Assembly: GCF_041929845.1 (NCBI RefSeq)
Contig: NZ_JBHEEH010000035.1
Span: 1 to 6,785 of the forward strand
Source of the DNA: Paenochrobactrum pullorum
GTDB taxonomy: Bacteria; Pseudomonadota; Alphaproteobacteria; Rhizobiales; Rhizobiaceae
Direction of reading: 5' to 3'
Length of the DNA stretch: 6,785 nt
The notes under the pieces were generated by a model. That model saw nothing but the letters and a program-made list of their open reading frames with translations. It did not search any database and was not told where the DNA came from. The position numbers were made by a program, and so were the translations under genes. Numbering within the stretch: position 1 is the stretch's first letter; each line of letters begins with the position of its first letter. Of this stretch, positions 1 to 5,524 are shown piece by piece.

Positions 1-358
1 CTCCGCTATGTATATTGGCGAAATTTCAATGACAGATCAGAAAAACGAAAAATAGGTGGGACCAAAACACCGCTTACAATCAGCTGACCTCAAGAATATA
101 AGATATTATTTAAACCTGATAGTCGTTTATAATAGCAAAAGCAAGGTGATATTTTTATGGGTTTGTCGCAAAGTTTTTTATAAGTCGCATGGCTAGCTAT
201 CACGACTGCATTTCATACTTCATTGACGTTTTGAATTCCAAAGCACTAAGTGATTAACTCATTTTAGCGGATAATATTCTAGTCACCTAAAGTGAAGTGA
301 TTCTGGAAAGTTGGACTGTCTGCTAAGTTTTATCCATCTTTAGCGATTGGATACGTAA
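1..358. other. AT-rich region without a supported gene
   Basis: No convincing coding region, tRNA or array is visible. The first 93 bases are open in frame 1 on the + strand and end at a TGA (91-93). This could be the tail of a gene that begins outside the window, but the ~30 residues match nothing I recognise. The remainder is AT-rich, with stops in all frames. The last ~55 bases may be the left end of a decayed IS3-type element, described separately. Confidence 0.6.
303..358 (+). mobile_element. possible left-end remnant of an IS3-type insertion sequence
   Basis: The stretch begins with TGGAAAGTTGGACTGTC. It starts with TG and contains an AAGTTGGAC block like the terminal repeats of some IS3-family elements, and it lies directly upstream of an ORF whose first ~23 codons look like an IS3-type OrfA. 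This is the arrangement expected if only the left ~125 bp of an element survives. The exact boundary is a guess, no partner inverted repeat was found in the window, and the element differs from the complete IS3-family copy at 5493-6712. Confidence 0.3.
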
Positions 359-733
359 ATGACTACCCGACAAAACTTCTTTGACAAATTTAAAACCACT
401 ATGGCGCTCCAAGCCCTGCGTGGTGATGACGGCTCCACACCGGACATTCTGCCGAGCGCCTCGGCGATCTATGCAAAGAAGGTTTCCGCCCTGACCAAGG
501 CGCTCAATCGCAAGGAAGAGCGACAGGAAGCAGCCGAGACATTGCGCGGCCTGATCGAGAAGATTTCGCTCACACCGGGGCCCGAACGCGGCGAGATTTA
601 CGCAACGCTGCACGGCGAACTGGGCACGATCCTCAATTGGACGGAGCGGCAAGCCATTGGAAAGACTGTTAAAACAACAAAACCCGCAGCGATTGCTACG
701 GGAGTGTTGGTATCAGTGGTTGCGGGGGCGTGA
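359..733 (+). pseudogene. chimeric remnant: IS3-type OrfA start fused to the C-terminal tail of a large serine recombinase
   Basis: This is an ATG-to-TGA ORF of 124 codons without a clear ribosome binding site. Residues 1-23 (MTTRQNFFDKF...ALQALRGD) resemble the start of IS3-family OrfA proteins, which carry an N-terminal helix-turn-helix. From about residue 27 the sequence changes to the C-terminal end of large serine recombinases: PDILPSASAIYAKKV, then EAAETLRGLIEKISLTPGP, then LHGELGTILNW and a VSVVAGA tail. In full-length relatives this part follows the resolvase domain, the recombinase domain, the zinc ribbon and the coiled coil, none of which is present here. It therefore cannot act as a recombinase. 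The likely origin is a deletion joining an IS end to a recombinase gene in frame. Whether the product is made is unknown. The recombinase assignment is from memory of family sequences and is fairly firm; the OrfA assignment is weaker. Confidence 0.65.
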
Positions 734-1065
734 TCACACCGTGACTTGTATAGATACCTGCTGGAAACATATATTTTAAGCTTCACCCCATATAAATTTC
801 CAAGCCATTAAGCGCTCCAAGCAGCGTTTTCCACATCACTACAAAACTCGCTCAACTTTTATAGCTAGGATAAATTCTCAGTCAGCATAAATGTTGGCTC
901 AAGTTTCTCAAACCCTTGTTATGAGTTGGCATGGATTGCCAATATTGCCTTGCTATCTGAACCTAGCAATAATTCACCTATGATCACGAAAGACGGACAT
1001 ATAGCCCAAAACACTCTTGCAGCTCATTGATTTATGTGAAGACAATTATTGGAGGGTATGAACAG
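734..1065. other. gene-free AT-rich spacer upstream of the DUF924 gene
   Basis: About 330 bases with stops in all frames and no tRNA or other RNA gene that I can see. It must hold the promoter for the downstream + strand pair, but no hexamer pair stands out. The one structured element is a perfect inverted repeat at 926-942, TTGGCA-N5-TGCCAA. It could be an operator or a chance hairpin. A strong ribosome binding site (GGAGGG, 1051-1056) closes the region. Confidence 0.6.
926..942. repeat. 17-bp inverted repeat TTGGCA-N5-TGCCAA, possible operator
   Basis: Two perfect 6-bp arms are separated by TGGAT, about 125 bp upstream of the DUF924 start codon. Size and symmetry suit the site of a dimeric regulator. 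No regulator gene is adjacent, and arms of 6 bp can occur by chance, so this is only a candidate. Confidence 0.25.
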
Positions 1066-1704
1066 ATGAAAGAGCAACAACAATGGGAAGGCGTTCTTGG
1101 TTTCTGGTTTCCCGAAGGGCGTTCTTTGCGCATTGATCCTGCAGAACACAGAGCATTATGGCATTGGAGAATGCAGGGCGGTGCCGATGATGCGATCATA
1201 ACGCGCTTTTCCTCTCTTACCGAGCAGGCGGCTAATGGCCAACTCGATCATTGGGCGCTGGATCCACATGGACGGCTGGCCTTGATCACTCTGCTTGATC
1301 AGTTTTCCCGCTCCGTATGGCGGGAAAGTGCGCGTGCTTATGCGCAGGATATGCATGCTATGTCCCTCGTGAACGACGGTTTTGCCAATGGTCACTTTGC
1401 CTCGCTGAAAACACCGTGGTTTAAAATTGTATATGGTTTGCCATTAGGACATTGCGAAGGAGATGATCATTTGCAGCGCATCGATCTGCTGATCAATGTT
1501 CGCGAGAAAATAGCGGCGGAAGCTCCCATCCCATTGCAGCCTATTTATACATCGCTGGCGCATCAGGCCGCGGATGTTCGCAAAGTAATTGCCGCATTTG
1601 GCCGGCATCCACATCGAAATGAAGTTCTTAAGCGCCCTTCAACCCCATCTGAAAAAGCGTATATTGCTAAAGGTGAATTTCCGCATCTAAAGGCATTTCA
1701 ATGA
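1066..1704 (+). CDS. DUF924 family protein
   Basis: This encodes a 212-residue cytosolic protein of the DUF924 (COG3803) family, which is predicted to be helical and TPR-like and has no established biochemical role. Family hallmarks are VLGFWFPEG near residues 10-18, LDHWALDPHGRLALITLLDQFSRSVWR at about 60-86 with the LDQFSR core, HCEGDDH at 129-135, and the C-terminal HQAADVRKVIAAFGRHPHRN block at 166-185 followed by PSTPSEKAYI. The length is normal for the family, so the gene looks intact. A TTG at 1027 is in frame, but the ATG at 1066 is preferred because GGAGGG lies 9 bases upstream of it and homologs begin close to the FWF motif. The ATG at 1058 is out of frame. The next gene follows after 26 bp on the same strand, suggesting cotranscription. 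No membrane segment or signal peptide is seen. The family call is firm; the function is unknown. Confidence 0.88.
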   Translation: MKEQQQWEGVLGFWFPEGRSLRIDPAEHRALWHWRMQGGADDAIITRFSSLTEQAANGQLDHWALDPHGRLALITLLDQFSRSVWRESARAYAQDMHAMSLVNDGFANGHFASLKTPWFKIVYGLPLGHCEGDDHLQRIDLLINVREKIAAEAPIPLQPIYTSLAHQAADVRKVIAAFGRHPHRNEVLKRPSTPSEKAYIAKGEFPHLKAFQ

Positions 1705-1730
1705 GCGCCTGATAAGTTGTTAGGACAAAG

Positions 1731-2210
1731 ATGAGCACAGGGGGAATTATGCTGAAACTTGAAAAGAAAATCCCACCTCCGCTGATTGCCACTCTGTGTG
1801 CAATCGCTATGTGGATAATAGCCATCTATACGCCCAGAGTGAATGTATCGTTCAATCTTCGTGTTATAGTAGCCTTGCTGATCCTAGTTTTGGGAGCCTT
1901 CTTTTCTCTGCGCGGAGCTGCCGCATTCCGAGTTGCCAAAACAACGATCAATCCCCTCCGACCAGAGACAACCTCAGCACTGGTTACAACAGGTATCTAC
2001 CGCTATTCACGCAATCCGATGTATGTAGGCTTTGCACTATTTCTGCTCGCTTTCGCCGTTCTTTTAAGTTCTCCAGGCGCACTGCTTGGGGTGCTTGGCT
2101 TTGTTCTGTATATCGATAGGTTTCAAATTTTGCCCGAAGAACAAGCCTTAAACGTGCTATTTGGTGCAGACTTTACAAATTATTGCACCCAAGTACGCCG
2201 CTGGCTGTAA
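1731..2210 (+). CDS. isoprenylcysteine carboxyl methyltransferase / phospholipid methyltransferase family membrane protein
   Basis: A small integral membrane protein of 159 residues in the ICMT/PEMT-like family (COG2020 type), which uses S-adenosylmethionine to methylate a lipid-embedded substrate. The bacterial substrate is usually unknown. Hydrophobic segments are at about 17-33, 44-60 and 97-128, the last probably a helical hairpin. The key signature GIYRYSRNPMY (88-98) forms the SAM-binding region together with the C-terminal EEQALNVLFG and VRRWL blocks (136-159), which include the paired glutamates 136-137. All motifs expected of this family are present, so it appears functional. The ATG at 1731 has AGGA 5 bases upstream. 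An ATG at 1749 (residue 7), preceded by GGGGGA, is an equally possible start and would give 153 residues. It lies 26 bp after the DUF924 gene and is probably in the same transcript. The role cannot be deduced from this neighbour. Confidence 0.85.
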   Translation: MSTGGIMLKLEKKIPPPLIATLCAIAMWIIAIYTPRVNVSFNLRVIVALLILVLGAFFSLRGAAAFRVAKTTINPLRPETTSALVTTGIYRYSRNPMYVGFALFLLAFAVLLSSPGALLGVLGFVLYIDRFQILPEEQALNVLFGADFTNYCTQVRRWL

Positions 2211-2237
2211 ATATACGATGGGCGTAAATTTCTTTCG

Positions 2238-2283
2238 CACCTCTTCTATTCCTGTCCATGATGGGCAGGAATAGAAGAGAGTG
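2238..2283. terminator. long hairpin between convergent genes, candidate bidirectional terminator
   Basis: The arms 2241-2257 and 2263-2279 pair over 17 bp, with one G-T wobble and an ATGAT loop. CAC 2238-2240 can add three pairs with GTG 2281-2283 across a bulged A. The hairpin lies 27 bases after the + strand methyltransferase stop and 8 bases beyond the - strand ATPase stop, where a shared terminator is expected. There is no run of T after the stem on either strand, so it is not a classic intrinsic terminator. It may instead act with Rho or protect the 3' ends of both transcripts. Confidence 0.6.
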
Positions 2284-2291
2284 AAGCATTA

Positions 2292-4256
2292 TCATCTATT
2301 ATCTGCAACAATAACGTCAGACTTCGTGTATTCATCCAGAAGCTTCCGGTCAGTCAAGTCCATTCGTGATTTTCTGATTGGGTCGTTCAAAAGTCTCAGA
2401 CCATTTAAAACAACGAGCACAGTCCCTCCTTCATGCCCCAACACAACTAAGGGTAAAGGCAGCTCAAAAAAGGCAGAGCCAATAATCAAAACCAGCATTA
2501 CGCCAATTGCGAAAGTAAGGTTCTGCCGGATAATGATCGCGGTACGTCTGGCAAGACGGTGCGCCGCTGCCAGCCTTTCCATATCTTCTGATAGAAGTGC
2601 CACGTCTGCAGCCTGTAGTGCAACTTCAGAGCCTGCGGCACCCATCGCAATACCAACGTCAGCCCGCGCCAATGCCGCTGCATCATTCACACCATCACCA
2701 ACGAATGCGAGTTTCCTTCCTGCAGCCATCTCACTGACGAGGTTAACCTTATCCTCCGGTAACATCTCGGCATGGATTTCGTCCTGTTTTAATCCAAGAA
2801 GATTGCCAATGCGCAAAGCGACGGCATGCCTGTCACCTGTCATCATCGCGATGGACTTCACACCACTTTCGCGCAAGGCAACGAGCGCTCCGCCGGAAGT
2901 TTCACGAACTTTATCGGCAACACTAACCGCACCAAGAACGCGCGGGCCGCGCCCCAGATAGACGACGGTTTCAGCACTATCCTGAAACGTCTTGAGGGGA
3001 TCATGATCAAGCGATGCTCCCATCATCTCTGCCATACGGCGGTTGCCTGCCCAAACAGAGCCATCCATATCCCGTCCGACAATGCCAGCACTCGGAATAG
3101 CTTTCACATCTTCAACATCGTGTAGTTTTAGCCCACGACGTGTCACTTCGCGTCTCAATGCCTCCGCGATATGGTGTTCTGAGTGCGCTTCAACACTGGC
3201 TAATGTCGTTAAGAAAAAGGTCTCATCTTCATCCAGTGTAACAATTCCGGTGACTTCTGCACGTCCTGTTGTCAAAGTTCCGGTCTTATCAAAGGCGAAA
3301 ATATCGACAGCCGCGAGTGTCTCAAGCGCAGCGCCGCCTTTAAACAACACGCCGCCGCGCGCTGCCGACGACAGCGCAGACAAAATGGCAGCCGGCACGG
3401 AAATTACGATCGCGCACGGACTTGCGGCCACAAGCAGTGTTGCAGCGCGGTATAATGCAGTTTCCCAGTCTTGGCCGAGCCAATAGAAAACCCCAAGAGC
3501 GATAAGTGATCCCACTAAAACGGCAACGGTGTAACGCTGCCCAAACCATGCGCTGAACCGTTCTGAAGGAGCTTTGGCTGCCTGCGCTTCTGTAACCAGC
3601 GCAATCATGCGCGCGACCGTACTTTGTTCCAGCGATTTCGTGATCTGAACTTCAAGCACGCCATTCAGATTAACTGTTGCTTCAAAAACCTTAGCGCCAG
3701 CCTCTTTGCGCACCGGCATAGATTCACCCGTAATCGTTGACTCGTCCAGTGCCCCGCTTCCGCTTATAATTGTTCCGTCAGAGGGTACCCGCGCTCCGGG
3801 GCGAACGATAACAATATCGCCCACCCTCAGACTTGCCGCCTGCACTTCTTCAACAGAACCATCTGCTAATTTGCGAAAAGCTGTTTCTGGCCGCAATGCC
3901 ATCAATGCTTCAATAGCACGGCGTGCGCGCCCCATGGCTCGCTCTTCCATCGTCGTAGACAAACTAAACAGCGTCAGCAGAATTGCGCCCTCAACTGCCG
4001 CACCAACAACCGCCGCAGCAATTGCTGCAACAATCATCAGTAAATCAATGTCGAGTACCCGCTCCTTAACTAGCACGTTTACCGCCCGCCAACCGGTCGG
4101 AACACCGCCTGCGAGATAGACAAGCACCACGCCGAAACTGATCAGCCCCAAAGCAGTATCACCACCGCCCAACCAAGTGCCAGCCAGAGCCAATAAAAGC
4201 CCCACCACAGTTGCTGTGGTAAGCGCAACTGATGGGTTAGTAAAAAACCGGTACAT
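2292..4256 (-). CDS. P1B-4 type heavy-metal translocating ATPase (CoaT/CtpD-like)
   Basis: A complete 654-residue P-type ATPase that couples ATP hydrolysis to export of transition-metal ions across the inner membrane. Order of elements: membrane helices at about 11-30, 35-52 and 70-98; actuator domain with TGES (176-179); helices at about 243-262 and 270-292 carrying SPC (279-281); phosphorylation site DKTGT with Asp323; nucleotide domain with SEHHIA (359-364); TGD (473-475); GDGVND (520-525); and C-terminal helices containing HEGGT (608-612). SPC together with HEGG(T/S), absence of an N-terminal metal-binding domain and the reduced number of helices are the marks of subgroup P1B-4. Members of this subgroup export Co2+, Fe2+, Ni2+ or sometimes Zn2+, so the ion cannot be fixed from sequence. 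The start ATG has GGAG 10 bases upstream. It follows the VIT-family gene by 38 bp on the same strand, presumably as the second gene of one operon. Oddity: the usual HP dipeptide of the nucleotide domain reads HH here. Confidence 0.93.
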   Translation of the reverse strand: MYRFFTNPSVALTTATVVGLLLALAGTWLGGGDTALGLISFGVVLVYLAGGVPTGWRAVNVLVKERVLDIDLLMIVAAIAAAVVGAAVEGAILLTLFSLSTTMEERAMGRARRAIEALMALRPETAFRKLADGSVEEVQAASLRVGDIVIVRPGARVPSDGTIISGSGALDESTITGESMPVRKEAGAKVFEATVNLNGVLEVQITKSLEQSTVARMIALVTEAQAAKAPSERFSAWFGQRYTVAVLVGSLIALGVFYWLGQDWETALYRAATLLVAASPCAIVISVPAAILSALSSAARGGVLFKGGAALETLAAVDIFAFDKTGTLTTGRAEVTGIVTLDEDETFFLTTLASVEAHSEHHIAEALRREVTRRGLKLHDVEDVKAIPSAGIVGRDMDGSVWAGNRRMAEMMGASLDHDPLKTFQDSAETVVYLGRGPRVLGAVSVADKVRETSGGALVALRESGVKSIAMMTGDRHAVALRIGNLLGLKQDEIHAEMLPEDKVNLVSEMAAGRKLAFVGDGVNDAAALARADVGIAMGAAGSEVALQAADVALLSEDMERLAAAHRLARRTAIIIRQNLTFAIGVMLVLIIGSAFFELPLPLVVLGHEGGTVLVVLNGLRLLNDPIRKSRMDLTDRKLLDEYTKSDVIVADNR

Positions 4257-4294
4257 TATTGCATTGCTCCATTACGCAAATGTCTCGAAAAAAT

Positions 4295-4990
4295 TCAAAC
4301 GGCTGTGCCGACAATAGCGCCTATGCCTGCGGTTAGTGCCATGGCAAATGCACCCCAAAACGTCACGCGTAGGGTCGCTTTTGTGATATTGGCTCCTCCG
4401 GCTTTTGCACCGATCGCACCTAAAAGCGCAAGGAACAACAAGGACGCAATAGAAACTGCCGGTATCAAGATTGAGGCTGGTGACACCAAGACCATGAGTA
4501 AAGGCATGGCCGCACCAACGGCGAAAGTCGCAGCGGAGGTTAATGCGGCCTGAATTGGCCTTGCGGTGGTGATTTCTGATATGCCCAGCTCATCACGGGC
4601 ATGAGCGCCAAGGGCATCTTTTGCCATCAACTGATCAGCGACTTGTCGCGCAAGTGCAATATCCAGCCCCCGACCAACATAAATATTCGCCAGTTCTTCA
4701 TGTTCCATCTCAGGTTGGGTGGCAAGTTCTACCCGTTCACGTTCCAGATCTGCATTTTCCGTATCAGACTGAGAGCTAACAGAAACATATTCTCCTGCTG
4801 CCATCGACATGGCACCGGCAACCAGAGCAGCGATGCCAGCCACCAAAACTTCAGAACTGGCCGCAGAAGCGGATGCAACACCGACAATCAAGCTTGCGGT
4901 AGAAACGATGCCGTCATTGGCACCCAGTACAGCTGCCCGCATCCAACCGATACGCGAAACGAGATGATTTTCTGCATGCCAACGTCTCAT
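4295..4990 (-). CDS. VIT1/CCC1 family Fe2+/Mn2+ transporter
   Basis: A 231-residue inner-membrane protein of the VIT1/CCC1 family, whose members move Fe2+ or Mn2+ out of the cytosol, usually by proton exchange. The opening ENHLVSRIGWMRAAVLGAND followed by GIVSTASLIVGV (about 7-38) is diagnostic. Predicted helices are at about 19-41, 46-66, 146-167, 172-194 and 208-228, the five-helix plan of the family. Between helices 2 and 3 lies a charged cytosolic stretch (about 67-140) rich in Glu, with EHEELANIYVGRGL and LMAKDALGAHARDELGI, corresponding to the metal-binding domain. It has no N-terminal ferritin-like domain, so it is not MbfA. The start ATG has AAAAGG about 8 bases upstream. It is the first gene of the operon with the P1B-4 ATPase, and the upstream palindromes suggest metal-dependent control. 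Fe or Mn specificity cannot be separated from sequence. Confidence 0.92.
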   Translation of the reverse strand: MRRWHAENHLVSRIGWMRAAVLGANDGIVSTASLIVGVASASAASSEVLVAGIAALVAGAMSMAAGEYVSVSSQSDTENADLERERVELATQPEMEHEELANIYVGRGLDIALARQVADQLMAKDALGAHARDELGISEITTARPIQAALTSAATFAVGAAMPLLMVLVSPASILIPAVSIASLLFLALLGAIGAKAGGANITKATLRVTFWGAFAMALTAGIGAIVGTAV

Positions 4991-5027
4991 TAGGACTACC
5001 TTTTAATGATAGATATTTCACATATTG

Positions 5028-5083
5028 CTTATACTTATAGATACTATACTGAATGAATACATGAAACATAGTACTGTACTATG
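5028..5083 (-). promoter_or_regulatory. candidate promoter and operator region of the VIT/P1B-4 operon
   Basis: On the - strand TTCATT (5057-5052), an 18-base spacer and TATAAG (5033-5028) form a moderate sigma70-like promoter, giving a leader of about 30 bases before the ATG at 4990. A perfect palindrome CATAGTAC-T-GTACTATG (5067-5083) lies just upstream of the -35 hexamer, and TATAG-ATA-CTATA (5036-5048) lies in the spacer. Both share ATAG...CTAT half-sites, as expected for two sites of one dimeric repressor. The AAACATAG half at 5064-5071 resembles the half-site of enterobacterial MntR boxes, though the spacing is one base longer. The regulator is not encoded in the window. Confidence 0.45.
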
Positions 5084-5127
5084 GAATAGTCCGTTTTGCA
5101 TCTTACTCAAAAAGCGGTCCGATTGGC

Positions 5128-5146
5128 ATTAAGATAAAATCTTAAT
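5128..5146. repeat. 19-bp AT-rich palindrome at the end of the apbE remnant
   Basis: ATTAAGAT-AAA-ATCTTAAT is a perfect 8-bp inverted repeat that overlaps the stop codon of the apbE fragment (5142-5144). No T-run follows on the - strand, so a terminator role is doubtful. It may be an additional operator upstream of the metal-export operon, or chance symmetry in AT-rich DNA. Confidence 0.3.
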
Positions 5147-5335
5147 CATTCCGCTCAACGATTAACACTTCAAATCCCATTTTGCGGGCCAGTTCGGAGC
5201 CTTCTGCACGACCCTTTACCATCAGAGCGGTTGCCCACGCATCAGCCAGCATGCAGTTTTCCGCAACAACCGTCACCAAGGCCGCTGAAATGGGCGCGGC
5301 TCACCACAACAGGGATTCAGTGTAGCGGAAAACTC
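5142..5335 (-). pseudogene. apbE: C-terminal fragment of ApbE (FAD:protein FMN transferase), frameshifted
   Basis: The frame ending at TAA 5142-5144 is open for 52 codons up to a TGA at 5301-5303. It reads ...ALVTVVAENCMLADAWATAL (about residues 7-26), then MVKGRAEGSELARKMGFEVL and IVERND. This matches the end of ApbE proteins, where (S)VTVVA...C..ADAWATAL...G...G..LA is conserved. ApbE transfers FMN from FAD onto a Thr of periplasmic flavoproteins. Just upstream in another frame (5312-5332) the codons read FSATLNP, followed by CCGEP, which resembles the (H)T(L/I)(D/N)P.TG.P signature normally found about 15 residues before VTVVA. A frameshift near 5295-5303 therefore seems to have split the gene. 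Everything N-terminal to this is missing, so the gene is dead. It has the same orientation as the metal-export operon and may once have lain upstream of it. The fragment call is firm; the frameshift is inferred. Confidence 0.7.
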
Positions 5336-5449
5336 ACTTTAACCTTGCCGTTACAGGGGCAAAAGGACAGCATTGAAGCAAAATTCGAAAGCACCTCTGC
5401 CTCTAACTATTGGAAAGTCGTGTTAAATGAGACTGTGAAACGACTGTAA
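5336..5449 (+). pseudogene. unrecognised C-terminal gene fragment, + strand
   Basis: The + strand is open through this stretch while all three - strand frames are interrupted. The last residues read LTLTLPLQGQKDSIEAKFES followed by TSASNYWKVVLNETVKRL and a TAA. The composition is protein-like, with alternating beta-type residues, but I do not recognise the family. The open frame continues back to an ATG at 5231, but that part is antisense to the apbE fragment and has the look of a shadow, so I place the junction near 5335. The stop codon coincides with the start of a possible IS66-type end (GTAAGAGCCCCCG), so the true C-terminus may have been removed. Confidence 0.35.
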
Positions 5450-5492
5450 GAGCCCCCGAATTCTCCGGACATTTTCTCACCCTTAATGGTCT
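5446..5492. mobile_element. possible IS66-type terminal remnant
   Basis: The sequence starts GTAAGAGCCCCCGAATTCTC and continues with CGGACATTTTCTCACC. Ends of IS66-family elements characteristically begin with GTAA and are followed by a G/C-rich block. No transposase gene of that family and no partner end are visible in the window, and the IS3 element begins at 5493. This may be the edge of an IS66-like element interrupted by the IS3 copy. The assignment rests on the terminal bases only. Confidence 0.3.
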
Positions 5493-5514
5493 TGCACCGG
5501 TTGTGTTCCGGTCT
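5493..5514 (+). repeat. terminal inverted repeat of the IS3 element, orfB side
   Basis: Begins TGCACCGGTTG and ends GTTCCGGTCT. It pairs with 6691-6712 with 4 mismatches in 22. It lies 10 bp beyond the orfB stop codon. Confidence 0.82.
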
Positions 5515-5524
5515 AGCTCTCATT

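Noticed and set aside
1..93. Partial + strand open frame at the left edge
   Set aside because: About 30 codons with no recognisable similarity; too short to support as a gene tail.
927..942. TGGCA...TGCC resembling a sigma-54 (-24/-12) promoter
   Set aside because: The distance between the GG and GC elements is two bases too short for the sigma-54 consensus, and the symmetry explains the motif better.
1027..1065. TTG start extending the DUF924 protein by 13 residues
   Set aside because: The ATG at 1066 has a strong GGAGGG site 9 bases upstream, and that site would lie inside the extended coding sequence.
2281..2961. Long + strand open frame (226 codons)
   Set aside because: It is antisense to the P1B-4 ATPase, has a low-complexity Ser/Ala/Arg-rich translation, and lacks a ribosome binding site. 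The - strand carries all the motifs.
3043..4119. Several + strand open frames of 137-147 codons
   Set aside because: They are shadows of the ATPase gene with the same low-complexity composition.
5231..5335. N-terminal half of the + strand frame 5231-5449
   Set aside because: It is antisense to the recognisable apbE fragment; only the part beyond about 5335 may be genuine.
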